Source: Candidatus Borrarchaeota archaeon
GTDB lineage: Archaea > Asgardarchaeota > Sifarchaeia > Borrarchaeales > Borrarchaeaceae
DNA: 6,871 bases
NCBI GenBank assembly: GCA_016840645.1
Contig: JAEORY010000212.1
Coordinates: 1-6,871, forward strand
Reading direction: 5' to 3'
Each line of letters opens with the position of its first letter. Positions within the stretch are counted from its first letter, which is position 1. The position numbers were made by a program, and so were the translations under genes. The notes beneath the pieces were generated by a model that ran no database searches, was not told the origin of the DNA, and saw only the letters and a list, made by a program, of their open reading frames with translations. Shown in pieces: positions 1 through 6,068 of this stretch.

Positions 1-1311
1 TTTTTTGACGAATCTCAAGTAGGTTGGGAATTGGTTTTCAATAGCGAGGATTTAGACATAGGAAGAAATCTTGAGAATATAACAGAAAAAGTCTGTGAAG
101 GGGCAGTCAAAGGTCTTAAAAAATTAGGTTTAAAGGCAGAATTTAGACCTAGGAATGATATTGAAGTTCGCGGCAAGAAGATATCCGGAACAGGGGGAGT
201 TTTTGAGGATAATGCTTGTCTCTACCAAGGAACTTTGTTAGTTAACACTGATATGGAAATGATGCTTAAAGCATTGAGGATTCCTATAGAAAAACTAACT
301 AAACGAGGAATTGAATCTGCTAGGGATCGTGTGACCTGTCTTAAGGAAGAGTTAGGAACTATTCCATCTCTTGAAAAAATTAAAACTGCTTTGCTACAAG
401 GTTTTTCTGAAGAACTAGGTGTACAATTTAGAGCTGACTCACTCACTACTCGTGAACAGTCTTTGCTTCAAAAGGAACTTGTAGAAAAAGTATCAGATGA
501 ATGGATTTATTTGATCGAAGAACCTAAAAACTACAGTCAAATGTTGCGATCAATATACAAAGTAGACGGAGGTCTATTAAGGGCAAATCTTCATGTTGAT
601 GCAAAAATGCGATATATTAAGCAAGTTTTAATAACAGGAGACTTCTTCGTAGATCCAGCAAGGACGGTTTATGACTTAGAGGCTAGCCTTAAAAGCACAC
701 CAATTGTAAATCTAAAGGAGAATATCCACAAATTTTTTGTAGAAAAAAAGCCGAGATTTTTAGGCTTATCCGAAGATGACATTTATCGGGCAATTAGTGA
801 GGCACTTGATAAATTAGAATATATTGGTCTTAGTATAGATGAGGCCAATTCAATATTTGTTGTTAATAATTCATTTAGAAATCTATTGAAAAATAATACG
901 GTTTTACTTCTGCCGTATTGTGCTAAGCTTCCAGATTGCGAGTTTAGAAACGAAAATTATTGTGCAAGATGTGGAGGCTGCAGTATAGGCGAAGCTTACG
1001 ATATTGGTCAAGAAAAGAACTTGCGAGTTATAAGTATCTGCAGTTTTGAGCATCTTGTTGAGACCTTTAAACAGCTCAAAAGTGAAGGTATTCAGTCATA
1101 CATAGGTTGTTGTTGCGAAGCTTTTTTTGAAAAACGACAAAAAGCATTTAGAGAGTCAGGACTGGGCGGTTTACTCATTGATATCGATTCATCCACGTGC
1201 TATGAACTCGGTAAAGAAAAAGAAGCGTACGAGGGCGTCTTTGGTCATCAAACAGACCTGAAACTTGATCTATTAAAAAAAATCATTGAAAACGTTAGAG
1301 TTCGCTCATAA
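1..1311 (+). CDS. Lipoate-protein ligase (catalytic + accessory domain) fused to a DUF116-like Cys-rich domain; 5' end outside window
   Basis: The frame is open from base 1, so the true start lies upstream; a TTG at 31 is only internal. The N-terminal part resembles the LplA/biotin-ligase fold, which activates lipoate with ATP and attaches it to a lysine of acceptor proteins. The RNDIEV...KKISG motif places the expected catalytic Lys at codon 178-180. Around 560-700, GGLLRANL and ITGDFFVDP match the LplB/LplA C-terminal accessory domain. From about 895 a third part follows, with LLLPYC, C-x5-C, C-x2-C-x2-C and a CCC triplet (1108-1116), resembling DUF116 and suggesting metal or Fe-S binding. 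The stop overlaps the next start (TAATG), so the two genes are probably translationally coupled. The ligase domains are fairly secure; the DUF116 assignment is from its Cys pattern. Its substrate is inferred, not shown. Confidence 0.8.
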   Translation, partial: FFDESQVGWELVFNSEDLDIGRNLENITEKVCEGAVKGLKKLGLKAEFRPRNDIEVRGKKISGTGGVFEDNACLYQGTLLVNTDMEMMLKALRIPIEKLTKRGIESARDRVTCLKEELGTIPSLEKIKTALLQGFSEELGVQFRADSLTTREQSLLQKELVEKVSDEWIYLIEEPKNYSQMLRSIYKVDGGLLRANLHVDAKMRYIKQVLITGDFFVDPARTVYDLEASLKSTPIVNLKENIHKFFVEKKPRFLGLSEDDIYRAISEALDKLEYIGLSIDEANSIFVVNNSFRNLLKNNTVLLLPYCAKLPDCEFRNENYCARCGGCSIGEAYDIGQEKNLRVISICSFEHLVETFKQLKSEGIQSYIGCCCEAFFEKRQKAFRESGLGGLLIDIDSSTCYELGKEKEAYEGVFGHQTDLKLDLLKKIIENVRVRS

Positions 1312-2375
1312 TGGCAATTCCAACAGAATGTGATGTATTAGTAATTGGCGCTGGACCAGCTGGTAGTACTACTGCCAGGAATATCGCAAAAGACGGAATA
1401 GATGTTGTTCTTATCGATAAAAGAAAAGAGTTGGGTTTGCCAGTGCAATGTGCTGAACACATACCCTTCCAAGTTGCTCATTTTATTGATTCAAAAAAGG
1501 AAATAATTGCACAGAAAATTAACTACATGCATACAGTTATGCCAAATGGTGATGTAACCATTACTGAATCCAAAGGATATATTATTCACAGAGATTTGTT
1601 TGATAAACACTTAGCAGAGAAAGCAAGGGAAATGGGAACACATATTTTTACAAAAACAGAAGCGTTAGGTGTCCATAGAAACAAAATTAAAATACGTGAA
1701 GGAAAACAGGAAAACATTATTTCTCCAAGAATAATTGTAGATGCAAGTGGTCCAAAATCTGTGATGGGAAAAACTCTTGGAATATATAACACCACATATA
1801 TATATGCAAATCAATTTTTAATGCCACTGAGAGAAAAAAGGGACTTTACAGAGGTTTATTTTCGAAAGTACATACCTGGAGGCTATGGTTGGGTATTTCC
1901 AAAAGATGATGTATGTAACGTTGGAGTTGGTGTAAGTCTTAAGTTTGGAATGCCGCCACGAGAAGCTTTAAAGAAATTTGTTAAAGAACTGGTAAAACAA
2001 GAGATAATCCTTGATCAGAGATTAGCAATCATCGCTGGAATGATTCCTGCGGGAGGAATGCTACCTCTTCATAAAGAAAATATTCTAATTGTTGGAGATG
2101 CAGCCGGGCAATGTCATTCAATAACGGGTGCAGGTGTACCATTTGCTCTGCCTTGTGGACAACTTGCTGGAAAATATGTTGTAAAAGCGGTCCAAGAAGA
2201 AGATTTAGATATTCTAAATGAATATGAAGAGGAATGTATTGACTCTTTTGGCGATTCACTTATGCATGCAATGCAAAAAAGAAAATTCTTTGAATCATAC
2301 TGGAATAACCCCCAGCACGATTTTAATGAAATAGTAAAAAAAACGTGGGTTGTATTCGAAGAATATTATAGTTGA
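1311..2375 (+). CDS. FAD-dependent oxidoreductase, geranylgeranyl-reductase family (LipT-like)
   Basis: A 354-residue flavoprotein, full length for the family. The N-terminal dinucleotide-binding motif GAGPAG is at residues 13-18, followed by the acidic end of strand 2 (VVLIDKR, 31-37). A Cys at 47 (CAEH) follows. The family motif PGGYGWVFP is at 189-197, and the second FAD motif VGDAAG at 261-266 precedes the TGAG turn at 272-275. The ATG start overlaps the stop of the lipoate ligase gene by one base, which implies one transcript and coupled translation. Members of this family saturate isoprenoid double bonds in archaeal lipids, but LipT, found with sLpl(AB) and LipS1/LipS2 in the alternative lipoate pathway, belongs to the same family. 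The neighbour makes a LipT-like redox role in lipoate assembly the better guess. Family call is strong; the specific role is inferred from context. Confidence 0.85.
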   Translation: MAIPTECDVLVIGAGPAGSTTARNIAKDGIDVVLIDKRKELGLPVQCAEHIPFQVAHFIDSKKEIIAQKINYMHTVMPNGDVTITESKGYIIHRDLFDKHLAEKAREMGTHIFTKTEALGVHRNKIKIREGKQENIISPRIIVDASGPKSVMGKTLGIYNTTYIYANQFLMPLREKRDFTEVYFRKYIPGGYGWVFPKDDVCNVGVGVSLKFGMPPREALKKFVKELVKQEIILDQRLAIIAGMIPAGGMLPLHKENILIVGDAAGQCHSITGAGVPFALPCGQLAGKYVVKAVQEEDLDILNEYEEECIDSFGDSLMHAMQKRKFFESYWNNPQHDFNEIVKKTWVVFEEYYS

Positions 2376-2378
2376 CTG

Positions 2379-2543
2379 TTATTCGGAAAGTTTGTCGAAC
2401 ATATTTTTTCCCACAAAGCAAACTGGACAGAGCCAGTCATCAGGAATGTCTTTAAAAAGAGTACCCGGTTCAATACCGTTTTCTGGATCACCTTTTTCTT
2501 CATCATATACATAATCACATGCTAAACAAGCCCATTTCGCCAT
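2379..2543 (-). CDS. Rubredoxin
   Basis: A 54-residue small iron protein carrying one Fe bound by four cysteines; it acts as a soluble one-electron carrier, commonly in anaerobes for oxygen and superoxide detoxification. The ligands are C6-x2-C9 and C39-x2-C42, with the family features [13 protein letters not shown], the DIPDDW turn and VGK. The ATG at 2543 is chosen over upstream ATGs because GGAGG (2551-2555) lies 7 bases before it; a second ATG at 2546 would be only 4 bases away. The Gly that normally follows each Cys pair is replaced, by Asp in CLACD and by Phe in CPVCF, which is unusual. The gene runs tail-to-tail with the flavoprotein gene with 3 bp between stops, so it is transcribed separately, though the two redox proteins may still be functional partners. 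Confidence 0.93.
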   Translation of the reverse strand: MAKWACLACDYVYDEEKGDPENGIEPGTLFKDIPDDWLCPVCFVGKNMFDKLSE

Positions 2544-2583
2544 CATATTACCTCCGTGCTTGAATGATATCTTCATGTTTTTA

Positions 2584-2613
2584 ATTTTATTTTTCAAAGC
2601 TAATTTCAGTAAA
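2584..2613 (-). promoter_or_regulatory. Possible sigma-70-type promoter of the rubredoxin gene
   Basis: On the minus strand TTTACT (2613-2608) and TAAAAT (2589-2584) are separated by 18 bases. They match 4/6 and 5/6 of the bacterial -35 and -10 consensus. Transcription would begin about 34 bases before the rubredoxin start. This applies only if the host is a bacterium, and the region is AT-rich, so a chance match is possible. Confidence 0.3.
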
Positions 2614-2757
2614 AATTTGTAAGTAGTCCAATTGCTAATTTCTATAATATCATTTTGCAGTTCATAAAATTACATAAAAAGTAGATTACTGCGGATAAAT
2701 CCACTATAAATTATAAAATTTGTTTTTGAGTTTATTACTTGTGAAATGTTACTTAGA

Positions 2758-2789
2758 CTTTCTAGCACTGTCGTGCATTTAGAAAGGAG
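2758..2789 (+). promoter_or_regulatory. Hairpin overlapping the ribosome binding site of the 2800-3594 gene
   Basis: CTTTCTA (2758-2764) pairs with TAGAAAG (2780-2786), and GCAC (2765-2768) with GTGC (2773-2776). This makes an 11-bp stem with a TGTC loop and a 3-base ATT bulge. The 3' arm covers the AAAG of the AAAGGAG ribosome binding site (2783-2789) that serves the TTG at 2800. As RNA it could limit translation initiation; as DNA it could be an operator. There is no U-tract, so it is not a terminator. In the intergenic stretch 2598-2757 upstream I see only a good TATAAT box (2643-2648) with a TTGTAA 20 bases before it, and AT-rich sequence. Confidence 0.45.
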
Positions 2790-2799
2790 TTAAACGTCA

Positions 2800-3594
2800 T
2801 TGATCCATAATATATTCCTAATTAAGGATGGCAACTGTATTTATAGCTATAGAACTGGAACTAAAAAGAGTTTAGACTCAAATCTCGTGAATGGGCTATT
2901 AGAAGCGATTTTTGGGATGGGGGAAGTTTTCTTCCAAAAGAGAATTAATAAGATAATGTTTCAAGAAATTCGTACAATATTTCGAGCCTTAAGTAAGAAA
3001 CTAATTCTCGGAGTTATTGAGGATATAGATACAGATAATGAAGTTGTTGAGGTGTTACTTAAGAAACTCTCAGAAGCTCTTCGTCAAATCATTTTAATTC
3101 TTGAATATGATGGAATTAATCATTTAACAGTGACACAAATGCCCTCCCTAAAGGATGAACTGGAATATACCCTTCAGAGAACCCTTCTTAAGATTCCCTG
3201 TCCATTCTTGAAAAAAAGATGGTTTAAAAAAAGATGTACCTTTATTGATAAACCTCTTAAACGCTCATGTATCTTTTGTAATTTATACGAAGTCAAGAAT
3301 TGTCCATACTTGCAAAATGACCAGTTATGGCAATTTTATAGAACTCCTTTTCAATTTAATAATGGTGTTCAGTTAGAAGAATCGGTGCAACAATTAGGAA
3401 GATGGAAAAAAACCGAAAAATACAGCCTTCATATTCTCGAATCAAATAATGGAACCACAGCAATGGATCTTCGATCTAAACTAAAAGCATATGAAATTTT
3501 GGTCTCTCCTAGAAAAGCGTTAGAAATAATGTCTAAGTTAGAGGAAAAAGGGTTGTTAGTACGAGATTCGCCACCTATTCACGAATATCACTAG
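2800..3594 (+). CDS. Unrecognised protein: possible longin/roadblock-like N-terminus, Cys cluster, winged-helix-like C-terminus
   Basis: A 264-residue soluble protein that I do not recognise as a named family. The TTG start is chosen because AGGAG (2785-2789) lies 10 bases upstream. Residues 1-100 alternate as strand (NIFLIKDG), strand (CIYSYRTG), helix (25-45), strands (about 50-64 and 67-74) and a long helix (77-100). This order is reminiscent of the longin/roadblock profilin-like fold common in archaea. Residues 130-170 hold C134, C146, C157-x2-C160 and C168 among many Lys/Arg, which could bind a metal. Residues 205-256 (YSLHILESNNGTT, then LRSKL, then EIMSKLEEKGLLVRD) look like a winged helix. 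A sensor-regulator is therefore plausible. It stands alone, divergent from rubredoxin and convergent with the broken membrane gene. Coding status is secure; domain calls are by eye. Confidence 0.7.
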   Translation: MIHNIFLIKDGNCIYSYRTGTKKSLDSNLVNGLLEAIFGMGEVFFQKRINKIMFQEIRTIFRALSKKLILGVIEDIDTDNEVVEVLLKKLSEALRQIILILEYDGINHLTVTQMPSLKDELEYTLQRTLLKIPCPFLKKRWFKKRCTFIDKPLKRSCIFCNLYEVKNCPYLQNDQLWQFYRTPFQFNNGVQLEESVQQLGRWKKTEKYSLHILESNNGTTAMDLRSKLKAYEILVSPRKALEIMSKLEEKGLLVRDSPPIHEYH

Positions 3595-3656
3595 CATCTG
3601 TGCACAATACTTAGATTTAGTTACTCAAGTCTTCTAAAGTGATTCTCCAGCGTAAT

Positions 3657-3926
3657 CTATGTTTTGAGTATATCGGATTTTGAGATCCTTTTGACTTCTT
3701 TGAGTCCTTTTGACAAGAATGTAGGTGCTAATTTCCAGTAGACAACATAAGAAGGTCCCATTACAACAATAAGAACAATAGAAAAAGCAAAACTCCAGAT
3801 CATATCTTCTATCCAAAAGCCAGGGACTGTAAGGTATGCATACAAAGCCCCAGCATAGAAGAATATAGCGGAAAGACCTGCATAGCCGCCCAACCAATTA
3901 ACCCAGCGATAATGGACGGGTTCGAT
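3657..3926 (-). pseudogene. Broken membrane-protein gene, C-terminal part, downstream of the in-frame TAG
   Basis: This stretch is in the same frame as the part upstream of it and is separated from it only by the TAG at 3929-3927. The read-through begins IEPVHYRWVNWLGGYAG and continues for 89 codons to another TAG at 3657. It contains two probable membrane spans (GLSAIFFYAGALYAYL; MIWSFAFSIVLIVVMGPSYVVYW) and a basic tail (KGLKEVKRISK), as expected for the last spans and cytosolic tail of a transporter-like protein. A TTG at 3893 could formally start a 78-residue peptide, but no ribosome binding site precedes it and the coding-like sequence extends back to the TAG. I therefore read it as the end of one gene cut by a nonsense codon. 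The family is not recognised. Confidence 0.6.
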
Positions 3927-4311
3927 CTATTGGAACTTGTCCTTTGATTTGGGGACTTTGTAGTGAACAAGACCCGAATCTTTCAGCCCCCACCCAATGG
4001 ACCACAGCCCGACAGCGAACGGCACAATCAACATAGCTAGGGCGCCAAAATACGCCATGGCATACCTAACAAGTTCAGGCGATTCGGCAAGGCCTATTTC
4101 GGCAAATTCAAGTTCTTGGCTGGCAGTAAAAAATAAAAAGGGATCGATGAATGGAGCTAAAGATGCCTCAAGACCCATTACAAGCAAAAAGCAAAAGACC
4201 ATTCGTCTCAGAAATGTTCGCCATGTCATGACTCTTGGTTCGAACTCAACAAAGCCATTTTCATAATCTTTCCAGATTAATTTTTTTATCTTCAAAAACA
4301 GTGGGACAAAG
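3927..4311 (-). pseudogene. Broken membrane-protein gene, middle part, downstream of the insertion
   Basis: An open frame that enters from the insertion boundary at 4311 and ends at a TAG (3929-3927). It reads FVPLFLKIKKLIWKDYENG, then a soluble stretch (FVEFEPRVMTW), then two probable membrane segments (VFCFLLVMGLEASLAPFI; AYFGALAMLIVPFAVGLW) with an acidic loop between them. A TTG at 4295 could start a 122-residue ORF, but no clear ribosome binding site precedes it. Coding-like sequence continues upstream to the repeat, where it joins in frame to the fragment ending at 6057. Parts of this segment (about 3960-4080) are visibly richer in G+C than the lipoate operon. The family is unknown; membrane location follows from the hydrophobic runs. 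It could still be expressed as a separate small protein. Confidence 0.6.
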
Positions 4312-4322
4312 ACTCTAGGAAA
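4312..4322. repeat. 11-bp direct repeat, copy 1 (insertion boundary)
   Basis: ACTCTAGGAAA on the plus strand, identical to 6057-6067. The match does not extend by even one base on either side. It marks the end of the insertion on the 3' side of the TnpB gene. Confidence 0.75.
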
Positions 4323-4334
4323 CCTTACGATTAT

Positions 4335-5864
4335 TTATAAAACTGTGAAATTATTGACGACATTCCACGTTTTATGATAATCCTCAATCTTTCCGTTAGA
4401 AAAGGAAAGACCAGCCTTAAGGTTATCGGACTGTGCGTTCGTCACCGAGTGCAAGACATGCTTCATCACTACTGTTTTTTTAAGTATCTCAGCAGTCTTG
4501 AAGGACGTTATCCCGCTGTGCTTGAAGAGGTCATGGATCATCGACCATCTACGGTAAGGACTACCCTTTTTCACACGAGGCTCTATGTACTCCCCGACGT
4601 GTGAGAGCACCCAATCGTAGACGGCTGGAATTGCTTCCTTGAAACCCAAGCCTCTTCGAGCTATTACATAACTTGCTAAGTGATGTATCGTCAAATTATG
4701 TAACCGTGAATACTTGTATTTCCCAATGAGAGAGGTATATCCGGGAAATACTTTTCGGAAGGACACACCGCGCTTTTTACATTTTCGCTCCAGCAGTTGC
4801 AAGGCGGTGGTCTTCATATTGCTTAGTTTTCGGTTGCGTGTTATATTATAGGAAAAGCCTTGGTCGAATTGTAAGTCCTCGACCACAATGCCTTTGCCCT
4901 TATTGATGCAATAATTGACAACTTTATCCATCTTATAGGAGATATAATCGTTACGTTTATCGGTTCGATAGTTGTGAAGGTTGCCAAACGATATTTTGTG
5001 ATAGGAAAGCAATTTGCCGTCCTGAGCCACATTAGTTAATGCCACAAAATTATAGTTAAAATCCAAGCCGATGGCACCATGTTGGTAGCCATAACGTGGT
5101 GCGGGTTCTGGGATGTCATAAGACACATGGACAAAGTAGCGTACTTCTCCCTTAAAGAACCGTCTTTTTACGGTTACCGTGTATTTATCGGCGTTAAGAA
5201 TTTCCTGAAACCATTTCTTCTGCACATGGTTGACAGACAGGGGAATGATCAGCCATTTGCGTCCTTTTTGCTTGGAAAAGGTGCGTAGCTTGAACGTTTT
5301 ATCGGGCAATAGCTTGAGGTTCAGGTTTTTCACTCCTTGTTGTTTCTTTCCGATACAACAAAAGGAAGAATCTCGTTTTATTCTGAACGCTTCTCTACTT
5401 ATTTTGCCAAGGATTCGGTCTCTAAATAATTTCTTACCGCCAAACACCACAGGTGTAAGCATTAAATTATGTAATTTAGCCATAATTGATGATCTGCGGG
5501 CATATAAGCCTTTTAACCGCCTGTCGTGTGTATCTTGCTCCATTATTTTGTTGATTTTCTTAGTAACGATTTTTATCTGCTGGGTCATGTATTGCCGTCG
5601 TTTTTCCAGCCATGTGGTTTGTGCATCCAGTTTCTGCGTGTTATCGATCAGGATGGTGTTGACATAGGGGTTGTTATGACACAGACTCATCAAGCATTGT
5701 TGGATGGTTTTGCCCTCACCAAAGCGTGCTGTCATGTAGTCCTCGCCATGAAACAACAAATTATAGCCGATGCGTTTCACGCGGTTATAGATGGTGAAGA
5801 GCTCATGGAGCTGATGTTCTTGTGCTTCATCGGGATACATCCTGAATTTGACGGTCTGTCTCAT
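4335..5864 (-). CDS. tnpB: TnpB-family RuvC-like nuclease, large variant without zinc finger (IS200/IS605 accessory type)
   Basis: A 509-residue protein; ordinary TnpB is about 400. The N-terminus (VKFRMYPDEAQEHQL, residues 5-19) is the TnpB/OrfB helix-turn-helix start. Basic coiled stretches follow (85-130). The RuvC parts are D268 in AIGLDFN and E329 in GIVVEDL. Near the third site, where TnpB has Cys pairs followed by D-x-N-A-A, this protein has GYTSLIGKYKY (375-385) and then HHLASYVIARRGLGF (394-408): no CxxC finger, and His at the expected Asp. TnpB proteins are RNA-guided nucleases encoded with IS200/IS605 elements that retain the element at its donor site; some relatives have rearranged or lost catalytic residues. 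The ATG at 5864 has AAAGGAG upstream (spacing 12). G+C is higher than in the flanking operon, which fits a mobile origin. Activity is uncertain. Confidence 0.88.
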   Translation of the reverse strand: MRQTVKFRMYPDEAQEHQLHELFTIYNRVKRIGYNLLFHGEDYMTARFGEGKTIQQCLMSLCHNNPYVNTILIDNTQKLDAQTTWLEKRRQYMTQQIKIVTKKINKIMEQDTHDRRLKGLYARRSSIMAKLHNLMLTPVVFGGKKLFRDRILGKISREAFRIKRDSSFCCIGKKQQGVKNLNLKLLPDKTFKLRTFSKQKGRKWLIIPLSVNHVQKKWFQEILNADKYTVTVKRRFFKGEVRYFVHVSYDIPEPAPRYGYQHGAIGLDFNYNFVALTNVAQDGKLLSYHKISFGNLHNYRTDKRNDYISYKMDKVVNYCINKGKGIVVEDLQFDQGFSYNITRNRKLSNMKTTALQLLERKCKKRGVSFRKVFPGYTSLIGKYKYSRLHNLTIHHLASYVIARRGLGFKEAIPAVYDWVLSHVGEYIEPRVKKGSPYRRWSMIHDLFKHSGITSFKTAEILKKTVVMKHVLHSVTNAQSDNLKAGLSFSNGKIEDYHKTWNVVNNFTVL

Positions 5865-5881
5865 GGCGATCGACTGCTCCT

Positions 5882-6035
5882 TTATACCTTGGAGTACAGT
5901 TCATTAATAAACTCCACGAATTTATTACACACCTCGCACTTTATCGCGCAAAGCATCGAGTTCAAAGGTGAGAAAATCGATATGGGACATCACCCAGTCA
6001 TCAATTTCGCAGGATTCAGGGCTTATAACATGCAA
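5882..6035 (-). pseudogene. Possible degenerate small ORF between the element end and tnpB
   Basis: Two short coding-like stretches lie in adjacent frames. From a TTG at 6035, LHVISPESCEIDDWVMSHID and then FLTFELDALRDKVRGV run to a double stop TAATAA (5927-5922). In the neighbouring frame, EVCNKFVEFINELYSKV continues to a TAA at 5882. One frameshift near 5930 would join them into a small helical protein of about 50 residues ending just before the tnpB ribosome binding site. No strong ribosome binding site is seen. It may be chance or a decayed companion gene. Confidence 0.25.
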
Positions 6036-6068
6036 GGAAATATCATTTCCTATCTAACTCTAGGAAAT
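6035..6068 (-). repeat. Two alternative hairpins at the tnpB-upstream element boundary
   Basis: On the minus strand three arms follow each other: ATTTCCTA (6068-6061), TAGGAAAT (6052-6045) and ATTTCCT (6041-6035). The middle arm can pair with the first (8 bp, 8-base loop) or with the third (7 bp, GAT loop), not with both. The first arm lies mostly in the flanking direct repeat, the others inside the element. Hairpins near the ends are typical of IS200/IS605 elements. Confidence 0.6.

Larger units (their letters stand above)
4312..6056 (-). mobile_element. TnpB-only insertion (IS200/IS605-related, IS1341-like) inside a membrane-protein gene
   Basis: A 1734-bp unique segment plus one copy of an 11-bp direct repeat interrupts a minus-strand gene. 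Its boundaries are inferred from the repeat (4312-4322 and 6057-6067) and from restoration of the host frame when the flanks are joined. It carries one TnpB-like gene and no Y1 tyrosine transposase (TnpA) or serine recombinase, so it would need help to move. No terminal inverted repeats are visible, as expected for the IS605 group. The 5' end has small hairpins (6035-6068). A flanking duplication is not typical of IS605-type insertion, so the repeat may reflect another entry mechanism. The roughly 190 bases before the TnpB gene hold no intact long ORF. Confidence 0.7.

Noticed and set aside
31..33. TTG at 31 as the start of the lipoate ligase
   Set aside because: The frame is open to base 1 and the catalytic domain would lack its N-terminal half; the gene must begin outside the window.
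2544..2597. Longer N-terminus for rubredoxin (start at 2597)
   Set aside because: The GGAGG site sits inside this extension at the right distance from the ATG at 2543, and rubredoxins begin at this point.
3595..3656. TGTGCACA palindrome (3599-3606) and an imperfect ACTTAGA/TCTAAAGT pair between convergent genes as a terminator
   Set aside because: The stems are short or mismatched and no T-run follows on either strand.
3634..3897. Minus-strand frame of 87 codons overlapping the membrane gene tail
   Set aside because: It is a frame-shifted shadow rich in Cys, Arg and Tyr; the neighbouring frame gives clean membrane spans and joins to the upstream part.
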